Source: Ralstonia sp. 25mfcol4.1
Lineage (GTDB): Bacteria > Pseudomonadota > Gammaproteobacteria > Burkholderiales > Burkholderiaceae
Assembly (NCBI RefSeq): GCF_900104095.1
Contig: NZ_FNJO01000004.1
Span: 382,817-432,339, forward strand
Direction of reading: 5' to 3'
Length of the DNA: 49,523 nucleotides
The notes under the pieces are model-generated. The model was not told the DNA's origin. It worked only from the letters and a program-made list of their open reading frames with translations, and made no database searches. A program made the translations under genes and the position numbers. Within the stretch, counting starts at the first letter, position 1. Every line of letters begins with the position of its first letter. Of the stretch, positions 19,450 through 29,529 are shown piece after piece.

Positions 19450-19690
19450 TTTGCCCTCTCCCCCGGCCCCTGTCCCGTTGGCGGGAGAGAGGAGATCACC
19501 AGGGGCATAACGGTCTCCGACGGCATTGGGGGTGAAAAATTGGCCTGATGGGCGGTGGATGCGGCTGCCCTCTCCCCCGGCCCCTCTCCCGCAGGCGGGC
19601 GGGGGGGAGAACGCCAGGGGCATCACAGTCTCCGACGGTTTGCTCCCCTTTCCCGCCGCGCGGGAGAGGGGTTGGGGGAGAGGGTGGGCC
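19450..19690. repeat. Extragenic GC-rich repeats (three palindromic units)
   Basis: Two direct units start at about 19453 and 19569, each with CCCTCTCCCCCGGCCCCT, a short GGCGGG palindrome and then a CAGGGGCAT..TCTCCGACGG phrase. A third copy is in opposite orientation (CGGGAGAGGGGTTGGGGGAG, about 19660-19680). Such CTCTCCC..GGGAGAG elements are common extragenic repeats in GC-rich proteobacteria. They lie between the OPT promoter side and the dehydrogenase. Confidence 0.75.
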
Positions 19691-19714
19691 GGTCAATCAC
19701 CAACACGCCCAAAG

Positions 19715-19730
19715 CGTACCCATTTCTGCG
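19715..19730 (-). repeat. Dispersed origin-type 16-mer, copy 1
   Basis: CGTACCCATTTCTGCG, the complement of CGCAGAAATGGGTACG. This exact variant also occurs in the origin array (41379, 41713, 41966). Intergenic, 23 kb from repA. Confidence 0.85.
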
Positions 19731-19757
19731 TGATTGCCCCAGCGAAAAATCGTGGAG

Positions 19758-19773
19758 CGTACCCGTTTCTGCG
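19758..19773 (-). repeat. Dispersed origin-type 16-mer, copy 2
   Basis: CGTACCCGTTTCTGCG, the exact complement of the origin consensus. It starts 43 bp from copy 1, the same spacing as the first two array members (41379 and 41422). Intergenic, upstream of the dehydrogenase gene. Confidence 0.88.
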
Positions 19774-19916
19774 TACGCCGCCACACGGTGGCCTGGCATC
19801 TGATAATCGCCCGGAACCGCCAGGCGGTCCCAAGCACGCTACCCCATGCAGGCATAGAATGTGGCGTCGGCCTGGCCGACCTCCAACAACAACACCTCCT
19901 CGTCCCGCTGTCACGC

Positions 19917-20852
19917 ATGAAGCCCGCCCTGCTCGTCCTGGTCCAGCTCGAACCGGACCATCTCGCCCTTGTCTCCCAGCAATACGACGTTGTCTACGCA
20001 CCCAGCGCCGCCCAGCGCGCCGAGGCCGTCGCCAGTGCCGGCGGCACCTTCCGCGCCGTGCTGAGCAACGGCACCACCGGCATTACCGCCGCCGAAATCG
20101 ACGCGATGCCCAGGCTGGAACTGGTCTGCGCGCTGGGCGCCGGTTACGAGAACATCGACATCGCCGCCTGCCGCGCGCGTGGCATTGCCGTGGGCAATGG
20201 CGCGGGCACGAACGACAGCTGCGTGGCCGATCACGCCATGGCGCTGCTGCTGGCCACCGTGCGCCGCGTGCCGGCACTGGACCGCGCCACGCGCGACGGC
20301 GTCTGGCGCAACACGATTCCGCTGCCGCCGAACGTGTCGGGCAAGCGGCTGGGCATCGTGGGCCTGGGCACCATCGGCCGGCGCATCGCCCAGCGCGGCC
20401 AGGGCTTCGACCTGGAAATCGGCTATCACAACCGCCGTCCGCGTGCCGACGCGCCGTTCCAGTACTTTGCCGATGTGATGGCGCTGGCCGAGTGGGCCGA
20501 CTATCTGGTCATCGCCACGCCCGGCGGCGCAGAGACGCGCCATCTGGTCGATACCCCGGTGCTGCGCGCGCTGGGTCCGTCGGGCTACCTGGTCAATATC
20601 GCTCGCGGCAGCGTGGTGAACACGGCGGCGCTGGCCGATGCGCTGCGCGCCGGCGAAGTCGGGGGTGCGGGCCTGGATGTCTATGAAAGCGAGCCGAAGC
20701 CGCCGGTCGAACTGTTCGATTGCCCGAACGTCGTGCTGACGCCGCACGTGGGCGGCTGGTCGCCCGAGGCGGTGCTGGCGTCGGTGACCCAGTTCATCGA
20801 AAACGCCCGCCGGCACTTTGCCGGCGAGCCGCTGGTCGCACCCGTGAACTAG
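19917..20852 (+). CDS. D-2-hydroxyacid dehydrogenase (NAD(P)-dependent)
   Basis: 311 residues. The Rossmann motif is GIVGLGTIGRRIA (about 146-158). The catalytic set is visible: Arg in VNIARGSVVN, Glu in YESEP and His in LTPHVGG. It resembles the glyoxylate/hydroxypyruvate reductase branch, so it probably interconverts 2-keto acids and D-2-hydroxyacids in the cytoplasm; the substrate is not fixed by sequence. The ATG at 19917 is the first one giving the usual N-terminus. Its 3' end overlaps the convergent histidine kinase by 4 bp. Confidence 0.88.
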   Translation: MKPALLVLVQLEPDHLALVSQQYDVVYAPSAAQRAEAVASAGGTFRAVLSNGTTGITAAEIDAMPRLELVCALGAGYENIDIAACRARGIAVGNGAGTNDSCVADHAMALLLATVRRVPALDRATRDGVWRNTIPLPPNVSGKRLGIVGLGTIGRRIAQRGQGFDLEIGYHNRRPRADAPFQYFADVMALAEWADYLVIATPGGAETRHLVDTPVLRALGPSGYLVNIARGSVVNTAALADALRAGEVGGAGLDVYESEPKPPVELFDCPNVVLTPHVGGWSPEAVLASVTQFIENARRHFAGEPLVAPVN

Positions 20853-22183
20853 GCTACGGCCGGGAAGACCACGCGCACGCGCAAGCCCGGCGCCGCGTCT
20901 TCCAGCGCCACGCGGGCGCCATGGGACTGCGCCACCTCGTCAACGATGGCCAGTCCCAGCCCGCTGCCGCCCGTCGGTGCATCGGGTACGCGATAGAAAC
21001 GGTCGAACACGCGGGCGCGCTCGTCGGCCGCGATCCCGGGGCCGTTGTCGGTCACCACCAGCTCTATGCCCTGCGCGGTGTGCGCCACGTCCACGTCGAT
21101 GCGGCCGCCACGCGGGATGTAGTGCAGCGCGTTATCCACCAGATTGGTCAGGAGGATGCGCAGCGCGTCGGCATCGCCCCGGATCGTGACGGGCCCGTTG
21201 GCGCAGCTGTCCTCCAGCCCCAGGTCGATATCGCGATCGATGGCGGCCTGCGACATCTCGGCCACCACATCGCCCGCCAGCGCCCGCAGGTCCACAGGCT
21301 CATGCGGCGGCGGCGCGGCGCCCGGTTCCTGCCGGGCCAGCGTCAGCAACTGGGCCACCAGGTGCGTCAGCCGCTCAAGCCCCTGGCGCAACTGCCCCAT
21401 CGCCGCCTGCCGGGCCTCGACGCTGGGCGCCCGCTCCACCAGCTGGGCCTGCAGTTGCAGCGCGGTCAGCGGCGTGCGCAGCGCATGCGCGGCATCGGCC
21501 ACAAACGCGCGCTGGGTGTCGATGGCGTGGGCCAGCCGCGCCAGCAGCTGGTTCAGCGCATCGGACAACGGGGCGATCTCATCGGGCATGTCGCGCACGG
21601 CCAGCGGCGCCAGCGTGTTGGCATCGCGCGCGCGCACTTCGGTGGCAATCTCGCGGAGCGGCCGCAATCCGCGCCCCACGGCCATCCACACCAGCCACGC
21701 CAGCAGCGGCAACAGCAGCAGCAGCGGCGCCACGGTGCGCAGCGCCATATGCGCGGCCAGCGTGCGACGCGCGCTGAGCGGCTGCGCAATCTGCACCACC
21801 GCCGGCCCCAGTTGCACGCTGTAGATCCGCCATTCGCCGGATTCCGTACGGGCATCGGTAAAGCCAAGCTCCGCGCGCTGGGGCAACGCCGGGTGCGAAT
21901 GCGACAGATAGAGGCTGCGCCCCGAGCCATCCCAGATATGGATCACCACGTCCTCGTCGGCGTGCAGCAGGTCGGCCCCGGTGGCGCTGTCGGGCGTGAA
22001 CGGCGGCGCTACCGGCGCGCTGAACTGGCTCGGCAGCGCGGCGGCCACCTGCTTCATCTGGTAGTCGAACAGCGCGTTGGCTTCCTGCCGGGCCTGGCCG
22101 TAGATCAGCCCCGTGGCCACGGCGATCCCGGCCGCCAGGCCGGCCGCGAGCCACCACAGCAGCGTACGTTGAATCGATCGCAT
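20849..22183 (-). CDS. Sensor histidine kinase, GltS/QseC-like
   Basis: 444 residues. Transmembrane segments at about 8-28 and 150-170 enclose a ~120-residue periplasmic sensor region. A HAMP-like linker follows, then the H-box AAHALRTPLTAL (H233), N-box LLTNLVDNALHY (N347/N351), G1 DNGPGIA, F-box RVFDRFYR and G2 GGSGLGLAI. It is orthodox and membrane-bound. The ATG overlaps the response-regulator stop by one base (TGATG). Because the pair follows zwf-pgl-glk by only 12 bp, a role in sensing glucose or a sugar acid, like Pseudomonas GltS/GtrS, is plausible. The family assignment is certain, the ligand is not. Confidence 0.92.
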   Translation of the reverse strand: MRSIQRTLLWWLAAGLAAGIAVATGLIYGQARQEANALFDYQMKQVAAALPSQFSAPVAPPFTPDSATGADLLHADEDVVIHIWDGSGRSLYLSHSHPALPQRAELGFTDARTESGEWRIYSVQLGPAVVQIAQPLSARRTLAAHMALRTVAPLLLLLPLLAWLVWMAVGRGLRPLREIATEVRARDANTLAPLAVRDMPDEIAPLSDALNQLLARLAHAIDTQRAFVADAAHALRTPLTALQLQAQLVERAPSVEARQAAMGQLRQGLERLTHLVAQLLTLARQEPGAAPPPHEPVDLRALAGDVVAEMSQAAIDRDIDLGLEDSCANGPVTIRGDADALRILLTNLVDNALHYIPRGGRIDVDVAHTAQGIELVVTDNGPGIAADERARVFDRFYRVPDAPTGGSGLGLAIVDEVAQSHGARVALEDAAPGLRVRVVFPAVA

Positions 22184-22914
22184 CAGTCCGGCGTTCCTTC
22201 CGCGCGGGCGGCGCCTTCAGCGCCGTCCCGGCCGTCCAGCTGCGGCATCAGGTATCCCACGCCCCGGATGTTGCGGATCAATGCCGCGCCGAACTTGCGC
22301 CGCAGCGCGTGGATATAGACCTCCACCGTGTTGCTGCCCACTTCGTCGTCCCAGCCGTAGAGCCGCTCCTGCAGTTGCGGCACCGACCAGACCTTGCCCG
22401 GCCGGGCCATCAGCGCCGACAGCAGCGCATACTCGCGCGCCGACAGCCGTACCGGCGTGCCGGCCCGCGAGGCCTCGCGCGTGGCCGGGTTCAGCACGAT
22501 GTCGCCATAGCGCAGCACCGGTTCGGCCCGCCCTTCCGCGCGGCGCGCCATCGCGTGCATGCGTGCCACCAGTTCCTGCAGGTCGAACGGCTTGATGACG
22601 TAGTCGTCGGCCCCCGCGTTCAGGCCGGCCACGCGGTCGGCCACGGCGTCGCGCGCCGTGACGATCAGCACCGGCGTGCGGACATTGCGCGCCCGCAGCG
22701 TCTTCAGGACGTCGAGCCCCGAACGGCGCGGCAGGCCCAGGTCCAGCAGCACCAGGTCATAGCCGCCATCGGCGCGCGGGCCGTGCTGGTCGGACGCGGC
22801 GTCGAGCCCCGCGTCGCCATCGGTGACCCAGTCCACCGTAAAGCCCTCCTGGCGCAGCGCCACCTTCACGCTTTCGCCAATCATGGCGTCGTCTTCCACC
22901 AGCAATACACGCAT
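22183..22914 (-). CDS. OmpR-family response regulator, GltR-like by context
   Basis: 243 residues. The receiver domain has acidic D8-D9, phosphoacceptor D58 (LVLLDLGLP), T86 and K108 (YVIKPF). The C-terminal winged helix spans about 140-225 (YALLSALMARPGKVWSVPQLQERLYGWDDEVGSNTVEVYIHALRRK, whose RRKFG ending is typical of this family). An extra ~15-residue Ala/Gly/Glu tail is present. It starts 12 bp after glk and is coupled to the kinase gene, so all five genes from zwf may be one transcript. Confidence 0.93.
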   Translation of the reverse strand: MRVLLVEDDAMIGESVKVALRQEGFTVDWVTDGDAGLDAASDQHGPRADGGYDLVLLDLGLPRRSGLDVLKTLRARNVRTPVLIVTARDAVADRVAGLNAGADDYVIKPFDLQELVARMHAMARRAEGRAEPVLRYGDIVLNPATREASRAGTPVRLSAREYALLSALMARPGKVWSVPQLQERLYGWDDEVGSNTVEVYIHALRRKFGAALIRNIRGVGYLMPQLDGRDGAEGAARAEGTPD

Positions 22915-22926
22915 GTTCGTCGGGAT

Positions 22927-23916
22927 TCAGGATTGGGCGTGGCGCATATCGCCTTCGAGCCGGTCTGCCAGGGCACGGGCCAGGCCGGGCAGCGCCGGGA
23001 ATTCGGACGCGATCACATAGACCGGGATATCGGCCAGGTACTGGCCCATGCGGCCCTTGTCGACAAAGCGCGCGTTGAACGGCGACGCGTGGAAGGCATC
23101 GACAAAGCGCGGCACGATACCGCCGCCGATATAAACGCCGCCACGCGCGCCCAGCACCAGCGCGACGTCGCCGGCCACCGAGCCCAGCAGGCCGCAGAAG
23201 GCATCGAATGCGCGGCGGCACAGGGGGTCGTTCTGCTTCAGGGCGCCCTCCGTGACCTGCGCCGGCGTCAGCGGTTCGGCCAGAAGCGTACCCATTTCTG
23301 CGGACAAGGCGGCGTGGATGTGTGAAAGGCCCATGCCAGACAACAGCCGCTCGGCCGACACCCGGCCAAGCTGGTCATGCGCCGCGCGCCATGCGATCCA
23401 TTCGTCATCGGTGGCGGGCATCACCTCGATATGGCCGCCCTCGCCGGCCAGCGCCACGGCACCGCCGCCGGGCGCCGGCACCAGCCCCGACACCCCGAGG
23501 CCGGTACCGGGCCCGATCAGCGCGCGCGGCGCGGTGGCCATGGCGCTGCCCGGGCGCACCTGCACCAGATCGGCCGCGGGCAGGTACGGCAGCGCCAGCG
23601 CCAGCGCGGTGAAGTCGTTGATGGCCACCAGCGTGTCCAGGCCCAGCGCCTGGCGCATGGCCTCGATCGAGAACGCCCAGTTGTGATTGGTCAGCTTGAC
23701 GTGGTCGCCGGTCACCGGGTTGGCCAGGCCGATGGCCGCGTGGCCGGGCCGCTCGCCCTGTGCCAGCGTCGACATGTACAGCCGCATCGCCGCTTCCAGC
23801 GATGCATGGTCGGCCACCTTGTAGGCCGTGACCTCGCCGATGCGCATCGGCGCGGATTCCAGGGCAAAGCGGACATTGGTGCCGCCGACGTCGGCAAGCA
23901 GGCGCGGATAGGTCAT
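22927..23916 (-). CDS. glk: Glucokinase
   Basis: 329 residues of the bacterial Glk family: ATP-dependent phosphorylation of glucose to glucose-6-phosphate, feeding zwf. Visible motifs are LLADVGGTNVRFAL (phosphate-binding, residues 7-20), INDFTALALALPYL (catalytic Asp), GPGTGLGVSGLV and EGGHIEV. The ATG at 23916 sits directly before the first strand. It starts 28 bp after pgl. Oddly, an origin-type 16-mer is embedded in the coding sequence at 23287-23302, where it encodes AEMGTL. Confidence 0.95.
   Translation of the reverse strand: MTYPRLLADVGGTNVRFALESAPMRIGEVTAYKVADHASLEAAMRLYMSTLAQGERPGHAAIGLANPVTGDHVKLTNHNWAFSIEAMRQALGLDTLVAINDFTALALALPYLPAADLVQVRPGSAMATAPRALIGPGTGLGVSGLVPAPGGGAVALAGEGGHIEVMPATDDEWIAWRAAHDQLGRVSAERLLSGMGLSHIHAALSAEMGTLLAEPLTPAQVTEGALKQNDPLCRRAFDAFCGLLGSVAGDVALVLGARGGVYIGGGIVPRFVDAFHASPFNARFVDKGRMGQYLADIPVYVIASEFPALPGLARALADRLEGDMRHAQS
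23287..23302 (-). repeat. Dispersed origin-type 16-mer inside glk, copy 3
   Basis: CGTACCCATTTCTGCG, the same variant as copy 1. It is the only dispersed copy inside a coding sequence; in the glk frame it reads SAEMGTL. Confidence 0.85.
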
Positions 23917-23944
23917 GGAAGAGACTGGGTTGCGGGATGGCGCG

Positions 23945-24634
23945 TCATTGCGCCTCGGTCCGGAAGATATCGACACCGCGCCGGTAGCGCGCCAGCACCA
24001 CGCTGACCGGCAGCGCCGGCGTGGGCGCCTGCAACGCGCGCTCCAGCACGGCGTTCTTCTTTTCGCCGGTGATCGCCAGGAACGTGCGCTCGGCCGCCAG
24101 CAGCGCGGCCAGGTTCAGCGTCACGCGCGCGTGGGGCGCCATCGTCGGATGTGTGACCAGGTAACCCGGATCGGGCTCCGACAGCGCGGTCTGCAGCTCG
24201 GGCGCGTCGGGGAACAGCGACGCCGTATGGCCGTCCTCGCCCATGCCCAGCACCACCACATCGGGCTGCTGGAACGATGCATTGAGCCGCTGCACCGCCT
24301 GCAGCGGCGCGGCGGCCTCGGCCTCGTCGCGGATCAGCGGCACCCACCCTGCCACGCCCGCCCCTTCGCGCAGCAGGTGGCGGCGCACCAGTGCGCCGTT
24401 GCTGTCGGGATGGTCGGGCGGCACCGCGCGTTCGTCCACCAGCGTGACCGTCACGGCCTCCCAGCGGATCGGGCGATAGCGCAGCCGCTCGAACATCGGC
24501 ACCGGCGATTTTCCGCCCGACACCGCCAGCACGGCCCAGCCCCTGGCCTTGATGACGAGGTCGAGCGCATGGCTGACCGAAATCGCCAGCGACTCGGCCT
24601 GGTCCATCAGCGTGGCATGTTCGAACTGGCGCAT
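23945..24634 (-). CDS. pgl: 6-phosphogluconolactonase
   Basis: 229 residues of the DevB/Pgl type. It hydrolyses 6-phosphoglucono-lactone to 6-phosphogluconate, linking Zwf and Edd. Motifs are LAVSGGKSPVPMFERL, VTLVDERAVPPDHPDSN and VVLGMGEDGHTASLFPDAPEL, all standard for the family. Length is normal. It lies between zwf (53-bp gap) and glk (28-bp gap), in one leftward transcription unit. Confidence 0.95.
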   Translation of the reverse strand: MRQFEHATLMDQAESLAISVSHALDLVIKARGWAVLAVSGGKSPVPMFERLRYRPIRWEAVTVTLVDERAVPPDHPDSNGALVRRHLLREGAGVAGWVPLIRDEAEAAAPLQAVQRLNASFQQPDVVVLGMGEDGHTASLFPDAPELQTALSEPDPGYLVTHPTMAPHARVTLNLAALLAAERTFLAITGEKKNAVLERALQAPTPALPVSVVLARYRRGVDIFRTEAQ

Positions 24635-24687
24635 GGCGCGGGCTCCTTGTCAGTCAACAGGTGGATCGGGCCTGGGTCTGGCACGCG

Positions 24688-26136
24688 TCAGACTTCCTCG
24701 TGCCAGAGCGCGCCGTCGCGCGACATCAGCGCGGTGGACGCCGCCGGGCCCCAGGTGCCGGCCGTGTACTGCTTGGGCGGCACGGTGCTGGCGTCCCAGG
24801 TATCGATGATCGGCTCGACCCAGCGCCACGCCTGCACCTGCTCGTCGCGCCGCACGAACAAACCCAGCCGGCCGCGGATCACGTCCAGCAGCAGGCGCTC
24901 GTAGGCGCCGGCACGGCGCGTCTTGAACGAATTGGCGAAGTCCAGATCGAGCGAGGTGGGCGTCAGTTCCAGCGTGTCGCCGGCCTGCTTGACCAGGAAA
25001 TACAGGCGGATGCTCTCCTCGGGCTGCAGCCGGATCACCAGCCGGTTCTGCGGCGACAAACCCAGCGGCTTGGGGAAGATGGCGTGCGGCACGTCGCGGA
25101 AATGCACCACGATCTCGGCCACGCGCGACTGCATGCGCTTGCCCGTGCGCAGGTAGAACGGCACCCCTTCCCAGCGCCAGTTGGCGATCTCGGCCTTGAT
25201 GGCGACGAAGGTCTCGGTGTGGCTGTCGGGGGCGATGCCCTGCTCTTCCAGATAGCCCACCACCGGCTTGCCGGCGATGGCGCCCGAGCGGTACTGCCCG
25301 CGCACGGTCTTCTCGGCCACGTCGGCCGGCAGGATCGGCTTGAGCGCCTTCAGGATCTTGATCTTCTCGTCGCGGATGGCGTCCTCGCTGAGGCTGGCCG
25401 GCGGCTCCATCGCCACCATGCACAGCAGCTGCAGCAGGTGGTTCTGCACCATGTCGCGCAGCGCCCCGGTGCGGTCGTAGAAGTCGCCGCGCGTTTCCAC
25501 GCCCAGTTCCTCGGCGATGGTGATCTGCACGTCCTGTACCCATTCGCGGCGCCACAGCGGCTCGAACAATGCGTTGCCGAAGCGGATGGCCATCAGATTC
25601 TGGACTGATTCCTTGCCCAGGTAGTGATCGATCCGGTAGATCTGGTCCTCGGCAAAGTACTGCGCCACGGCCGCGTTGATCGCCTCGGACGACTCCAGGT
25701 CGTGGCCAAGCGGCTTCTCCAGCACCACGCGCACGTTGGGCGTGTTCAGGCCGGTGCGGGCCAGTTGCTCGCAGATGGGCACGAAGATGTGCGGCGCGGT
25801 GGCCAGGTAGCAGACCACCACTTCGGGCTTGCGGGCCAGCACTTTCTCGGCCAGCGCGTCGAAGTGGGCCGGTTGGCGCGCGTCGGCCTGCACGTAGCAG
25901 ATGCGGTCCAGGAACGATGCCCAGGCCTCGGGCGGCGCGTGTTCCAGGCCGGGGCGCACGGTGTCTTCCAGCGTGGCCTTGTACTGCTCGGTGGTCTGCG
26001 GGTGGCTGCCGGTGGCCAGGATGCGCGCCGACGGATGCAGCACGCCACAGCGGTGGGCGTCAAAAAGGGACGGCAGCAGCTTGCGCCGCGCCAGGTCTCC
26101 GGTGCCTCCAAACAGCACCATGTCGAAATCGGGCAT
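24688..26136 (-). CDS. zwf: Glucose-6-phosphate 1-dehydrogenase
   Basis: 482 residues, normal for bacterial G6PDH. The N-terminal coenzyme motif is [18 protein letters not shown] and the active-site motif is [13 protein letters not shown] (catalytic region near residue 170). It oxidises glucose-6-phosphate with NADP and opens the Entner-Doudoroff/pentose phosphate route. The ATG at 26136 is preceded by AGGGTGAG. It is the first gene of zwf-pgl-glk and is divergent from edd; the 328-bp region between them carries an origin-type 16-mer. Confidence 0.96.
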   Translation of the reverse strand: MPDFDMVLFGGTGDLARRKLLPSLFDAHRCGVLHPSARILATGSHPQTTEQYKATLEDTVRPGLEHAPPEAWASFLDRICYVQADARQPAHFDALAEKVLARKPEVVVCYLATAPHIFVPICEQLARTGLNTPNVRVVLEKPLGHDLESSEAINAAVAQYFAEDQIYRIDHYLGKESVQNLMAIRFGNALFEPLWRREWVQDVQITIAEELGVETRGDFYDRTGALRDMVQNHLLQLLCMVAMEPPASLSEDAIRDEKIKILKALKPILPADVAEKTVRGQYRSGAIAGKPVVGYLEEQGIAPDSHTETFVAIKAEIANWRWEGVPFYLRTGKRMQSRVAEIVVHFRDVPHAIFPKPLGLSPQNRLVIRLQPEESIRLYFLVKQAGDTLELTPTSLDLDFANSFKTRRAGAYERLLLDVIRGRLGLFVRRDEQVQAWRWVEPIIDTWDASTVPPKQYTAGTWGPAASTALMSRDGALWHEEV

Positions 26137-26464
26137 GCTCACCCTGGGCTCCTTGCGGGGTATCGCGGAATGCGTGCGGAATGCATGGGGCAATGCGCGC
26201 CCCGGCATCTACTCAGTGGCGCCGGGCGGCGCATTGGTTCCAGTGATGTTACGTCACTCATGGCCGCTTGGACAGGCACGGGCGCCGCCAGGCGGAACCG
26301 GCGTACCCGTTTCTGCGTGCCGCCGGTGTGACCGAAAGCCGATGCGGAACATCCTGGCCGATCATCGATCCCATCTGCTGATAGCCAATGACGATGACAC
26401 CGCAATGACGGTGACGTCCGGATTTTTCGGCTACGCTGAAAAGCGCCCTACAGGAGATATCCCC
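26137..26464. promoter_or_regulatory. Divergent zwf/edd promoter region
   Basis: There is no gene in these 328 bp. An imperfect inverted repeat TTTTCGGC-TAC-GCTGAAAA (26424-26442) lies 22 bp before the edd start and could be an operator. A weaker dyad, AGTGA...TCACT, is near 26242-26258. No classical HexR site is obvious. A 16-bp origin-type repeat is at 26302. Confidence 0.45.
26302..26317 (-). repeat. Dispersed origin-type 16-mer between zwf and edd, copy 4
   Basis: CGTACCCGTTTCTGCG, an exact consensus copy, in the divergent promoter region of the Entner-Doudoroff genes. Confidence 0.88.
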
Positions 26465-28291
<1,827 letters not shown>

Positions 28292-28323
28292 GGGCTGAGG
28301 CTTCCCGTTTCCGCCGGCGTGGT

Positions 28324-28359
28324 TTCTTCCCGGCTCCTGCAAGCGGGAGCCGGGAAGAA
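28324..28359. terminator. Perfect 14-bp hairpin between edd and mscS-type gene
   Basis: TTCTTCCCGGCTCC (28324-28337) and its exact complement (28346-28359) form a strong stem with an 8-nt loop between two convergent genes. It lacks a long T-tract, so it is either a bidirectional terminator or a 3'-end protecting structure. Confidence 0.6.
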
Positions 28360-28378
28360 GCCATCGGGAAGCTCAAAG

Positions 28379-28394
28379 CGTACCCGTTTCTGCG
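28379..28394 (-). repeat. Dispersed origin-type 16-mer, copy 5
   Basis: CGTACCCGTTTCTGCG, exact consensus, followed directly by a partial second CGTACCCGT. It lies between the edd hairpin and the end of the mechanosensitive channel gene. Confidence 0.88.
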
Positions 28395-28409
28395 TACCCG
28401 TCGCAGGCG

Positions 28410-29345
28410 CTAGTTCGGCTTCCCTGACCCGGTCAGCCGGGCCCGATAGGCGTCGCCACGCCCGTCGCCACGCCCGTCGCCCTGGCCCGCTTCGGCCGTG
28501 TCCGCCTCGTCGGTGGACGGCACGCGCACCTCCTGCACGGGCACGGCAATGCGGCAGCCGGCCGCCTCCACCGTGGCCTTGAGCTTCGCGTACAGCGCGA
28601 ACTGCACGCTCCAGAAATCGTCGTTCGACGTCCAGTAGCGCGCGTTCAGCGTGACGCCGCGCTCGGTGTAGCGCACCACCATGACTTCGCGCTTCGGCTG
28701 GGGCAGCAGGCGCTTCTCGCCGTCGAGCATGGCCGCCAGCGCGTCCAGTCCGGCCTGGATCGGGCTGTCGAAGGTCACCGTGACCTCCATGTCCATCCGG
28801 CGCGTGGGGTTCTCGCTGTAGTTCATGATCGAACTGCCCCAGATCTTGCCGTTGGGCACGCGCAGGCAGACGCCATCGAACGTCTGCAGCTCGATCATGA
28901 ACAGGCCGGTCTCGCGCACCGTGCCGGCCACGCCCTGCGCGTCGATGTACTGGCCCACGCGAAACGGCCGCAGCAGCACCAGCATGATGCCCGCGGCGAT
29001 GTTCTGCAGCGTGCCCTGCAGTGCCAGGCCGATAGCCAGCCCGGCCGCGCCGAGCATCGCGATAATGCTGGCCGTCTGCACGCCGAACTGCGACAGCACC
29101 AGCACCACGGTCAGTACACGGATCACCCATTGCACGATGCTGGCCAGCATGGGCCGCAGCGTATCGTCCACATGGGTGTGTTGCAGGGTCTGCCGCAGCG
29201 CCCGGGCGGCGCGCGCGGACAGCCACCATCCGATGATCAGGATGGTCAGGGCGGCCAGGCAATTCAGGCCCTGGCTGACGGCAAACTGGGTCAGATAGGC
29301 CCAGGTGGCTTCCAGCTTGGCGTGATCGATAAGGTTCAGGTCCAT
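28410..29345 (-). CDS. MscS-family small-conductance mechanosensitive channel
   Basis: 311 residues. Three N-terminal transmembrane segments are present; the pore helix is [27 protein letters not shown], the Gly/Ala-rich TM3 of MscS. The beta domain follows ([35 protein letters not shown]) and then the alpha/beta C-terminal domain. It relieves hypo-osmotic pressure in the inner membrane by family. The C-terminal 30 residues are Gly/Asp-rich ([11 protein letters not shown]). The ATG at 29345 is chosen because the longer frame would start beyond a plausible leader. Confidence 0.9.
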   Translation of the reverse strand: MDLNLIDHAKLEATWAYLTQFAVSQGLNCLAALTILIIGWWLSARAARALRQTLQHTHVDDTLRPMLASIVQWVIRVLTVVLVLSQFGVQTASIIAMLGAAGLAIGLALQGTLQNIAAGIMLVLLRPFRVGQYIDAQGVAGTVRETGLFMIELQTFDGVCLRVPNGKIWGSSIMNYSENPTRRMDMEVTVTFDSPIQAGLDALAAMLDGEKRLLPQPKREVMVVRYTERGVTLNARYWTSNDDFWSVQFALYAKLKATVEAAGCRIAVPVQEVRVPSTDEADTAEAGQGDGRGDGRGDAYRARLTGSGKPN

Positions 29346-29420
29346 GCGTCGGGCTCCGGGTGTCAAACCCCGCACGACTTGCGAAGGACGTGCCAGCTGC
29401 AGCACAACCGGCGGCAAAAG

Positions 29421-29436
29421 CGTACCCGTTTCTGCG
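29421..29436 (-). repeat. Dispersed origin-type 16-mer, copy 6
   Basis: CGTACCCGTTTCTGCG, exact consensus, 75 bp upstream of the mechanosensitive channel start in the intergenic region with the AraC-type gene. Confidence 0.88.
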
Positions 29437-29529
29437 TGATTCCCGGCGGCACAACGGTTGCGGTGACGACATCCCCGGACGCGCCTCGGGCATCACAAGC
29501 GTGCCCGTCGGGCCGTCGGTGTGCAGGAT

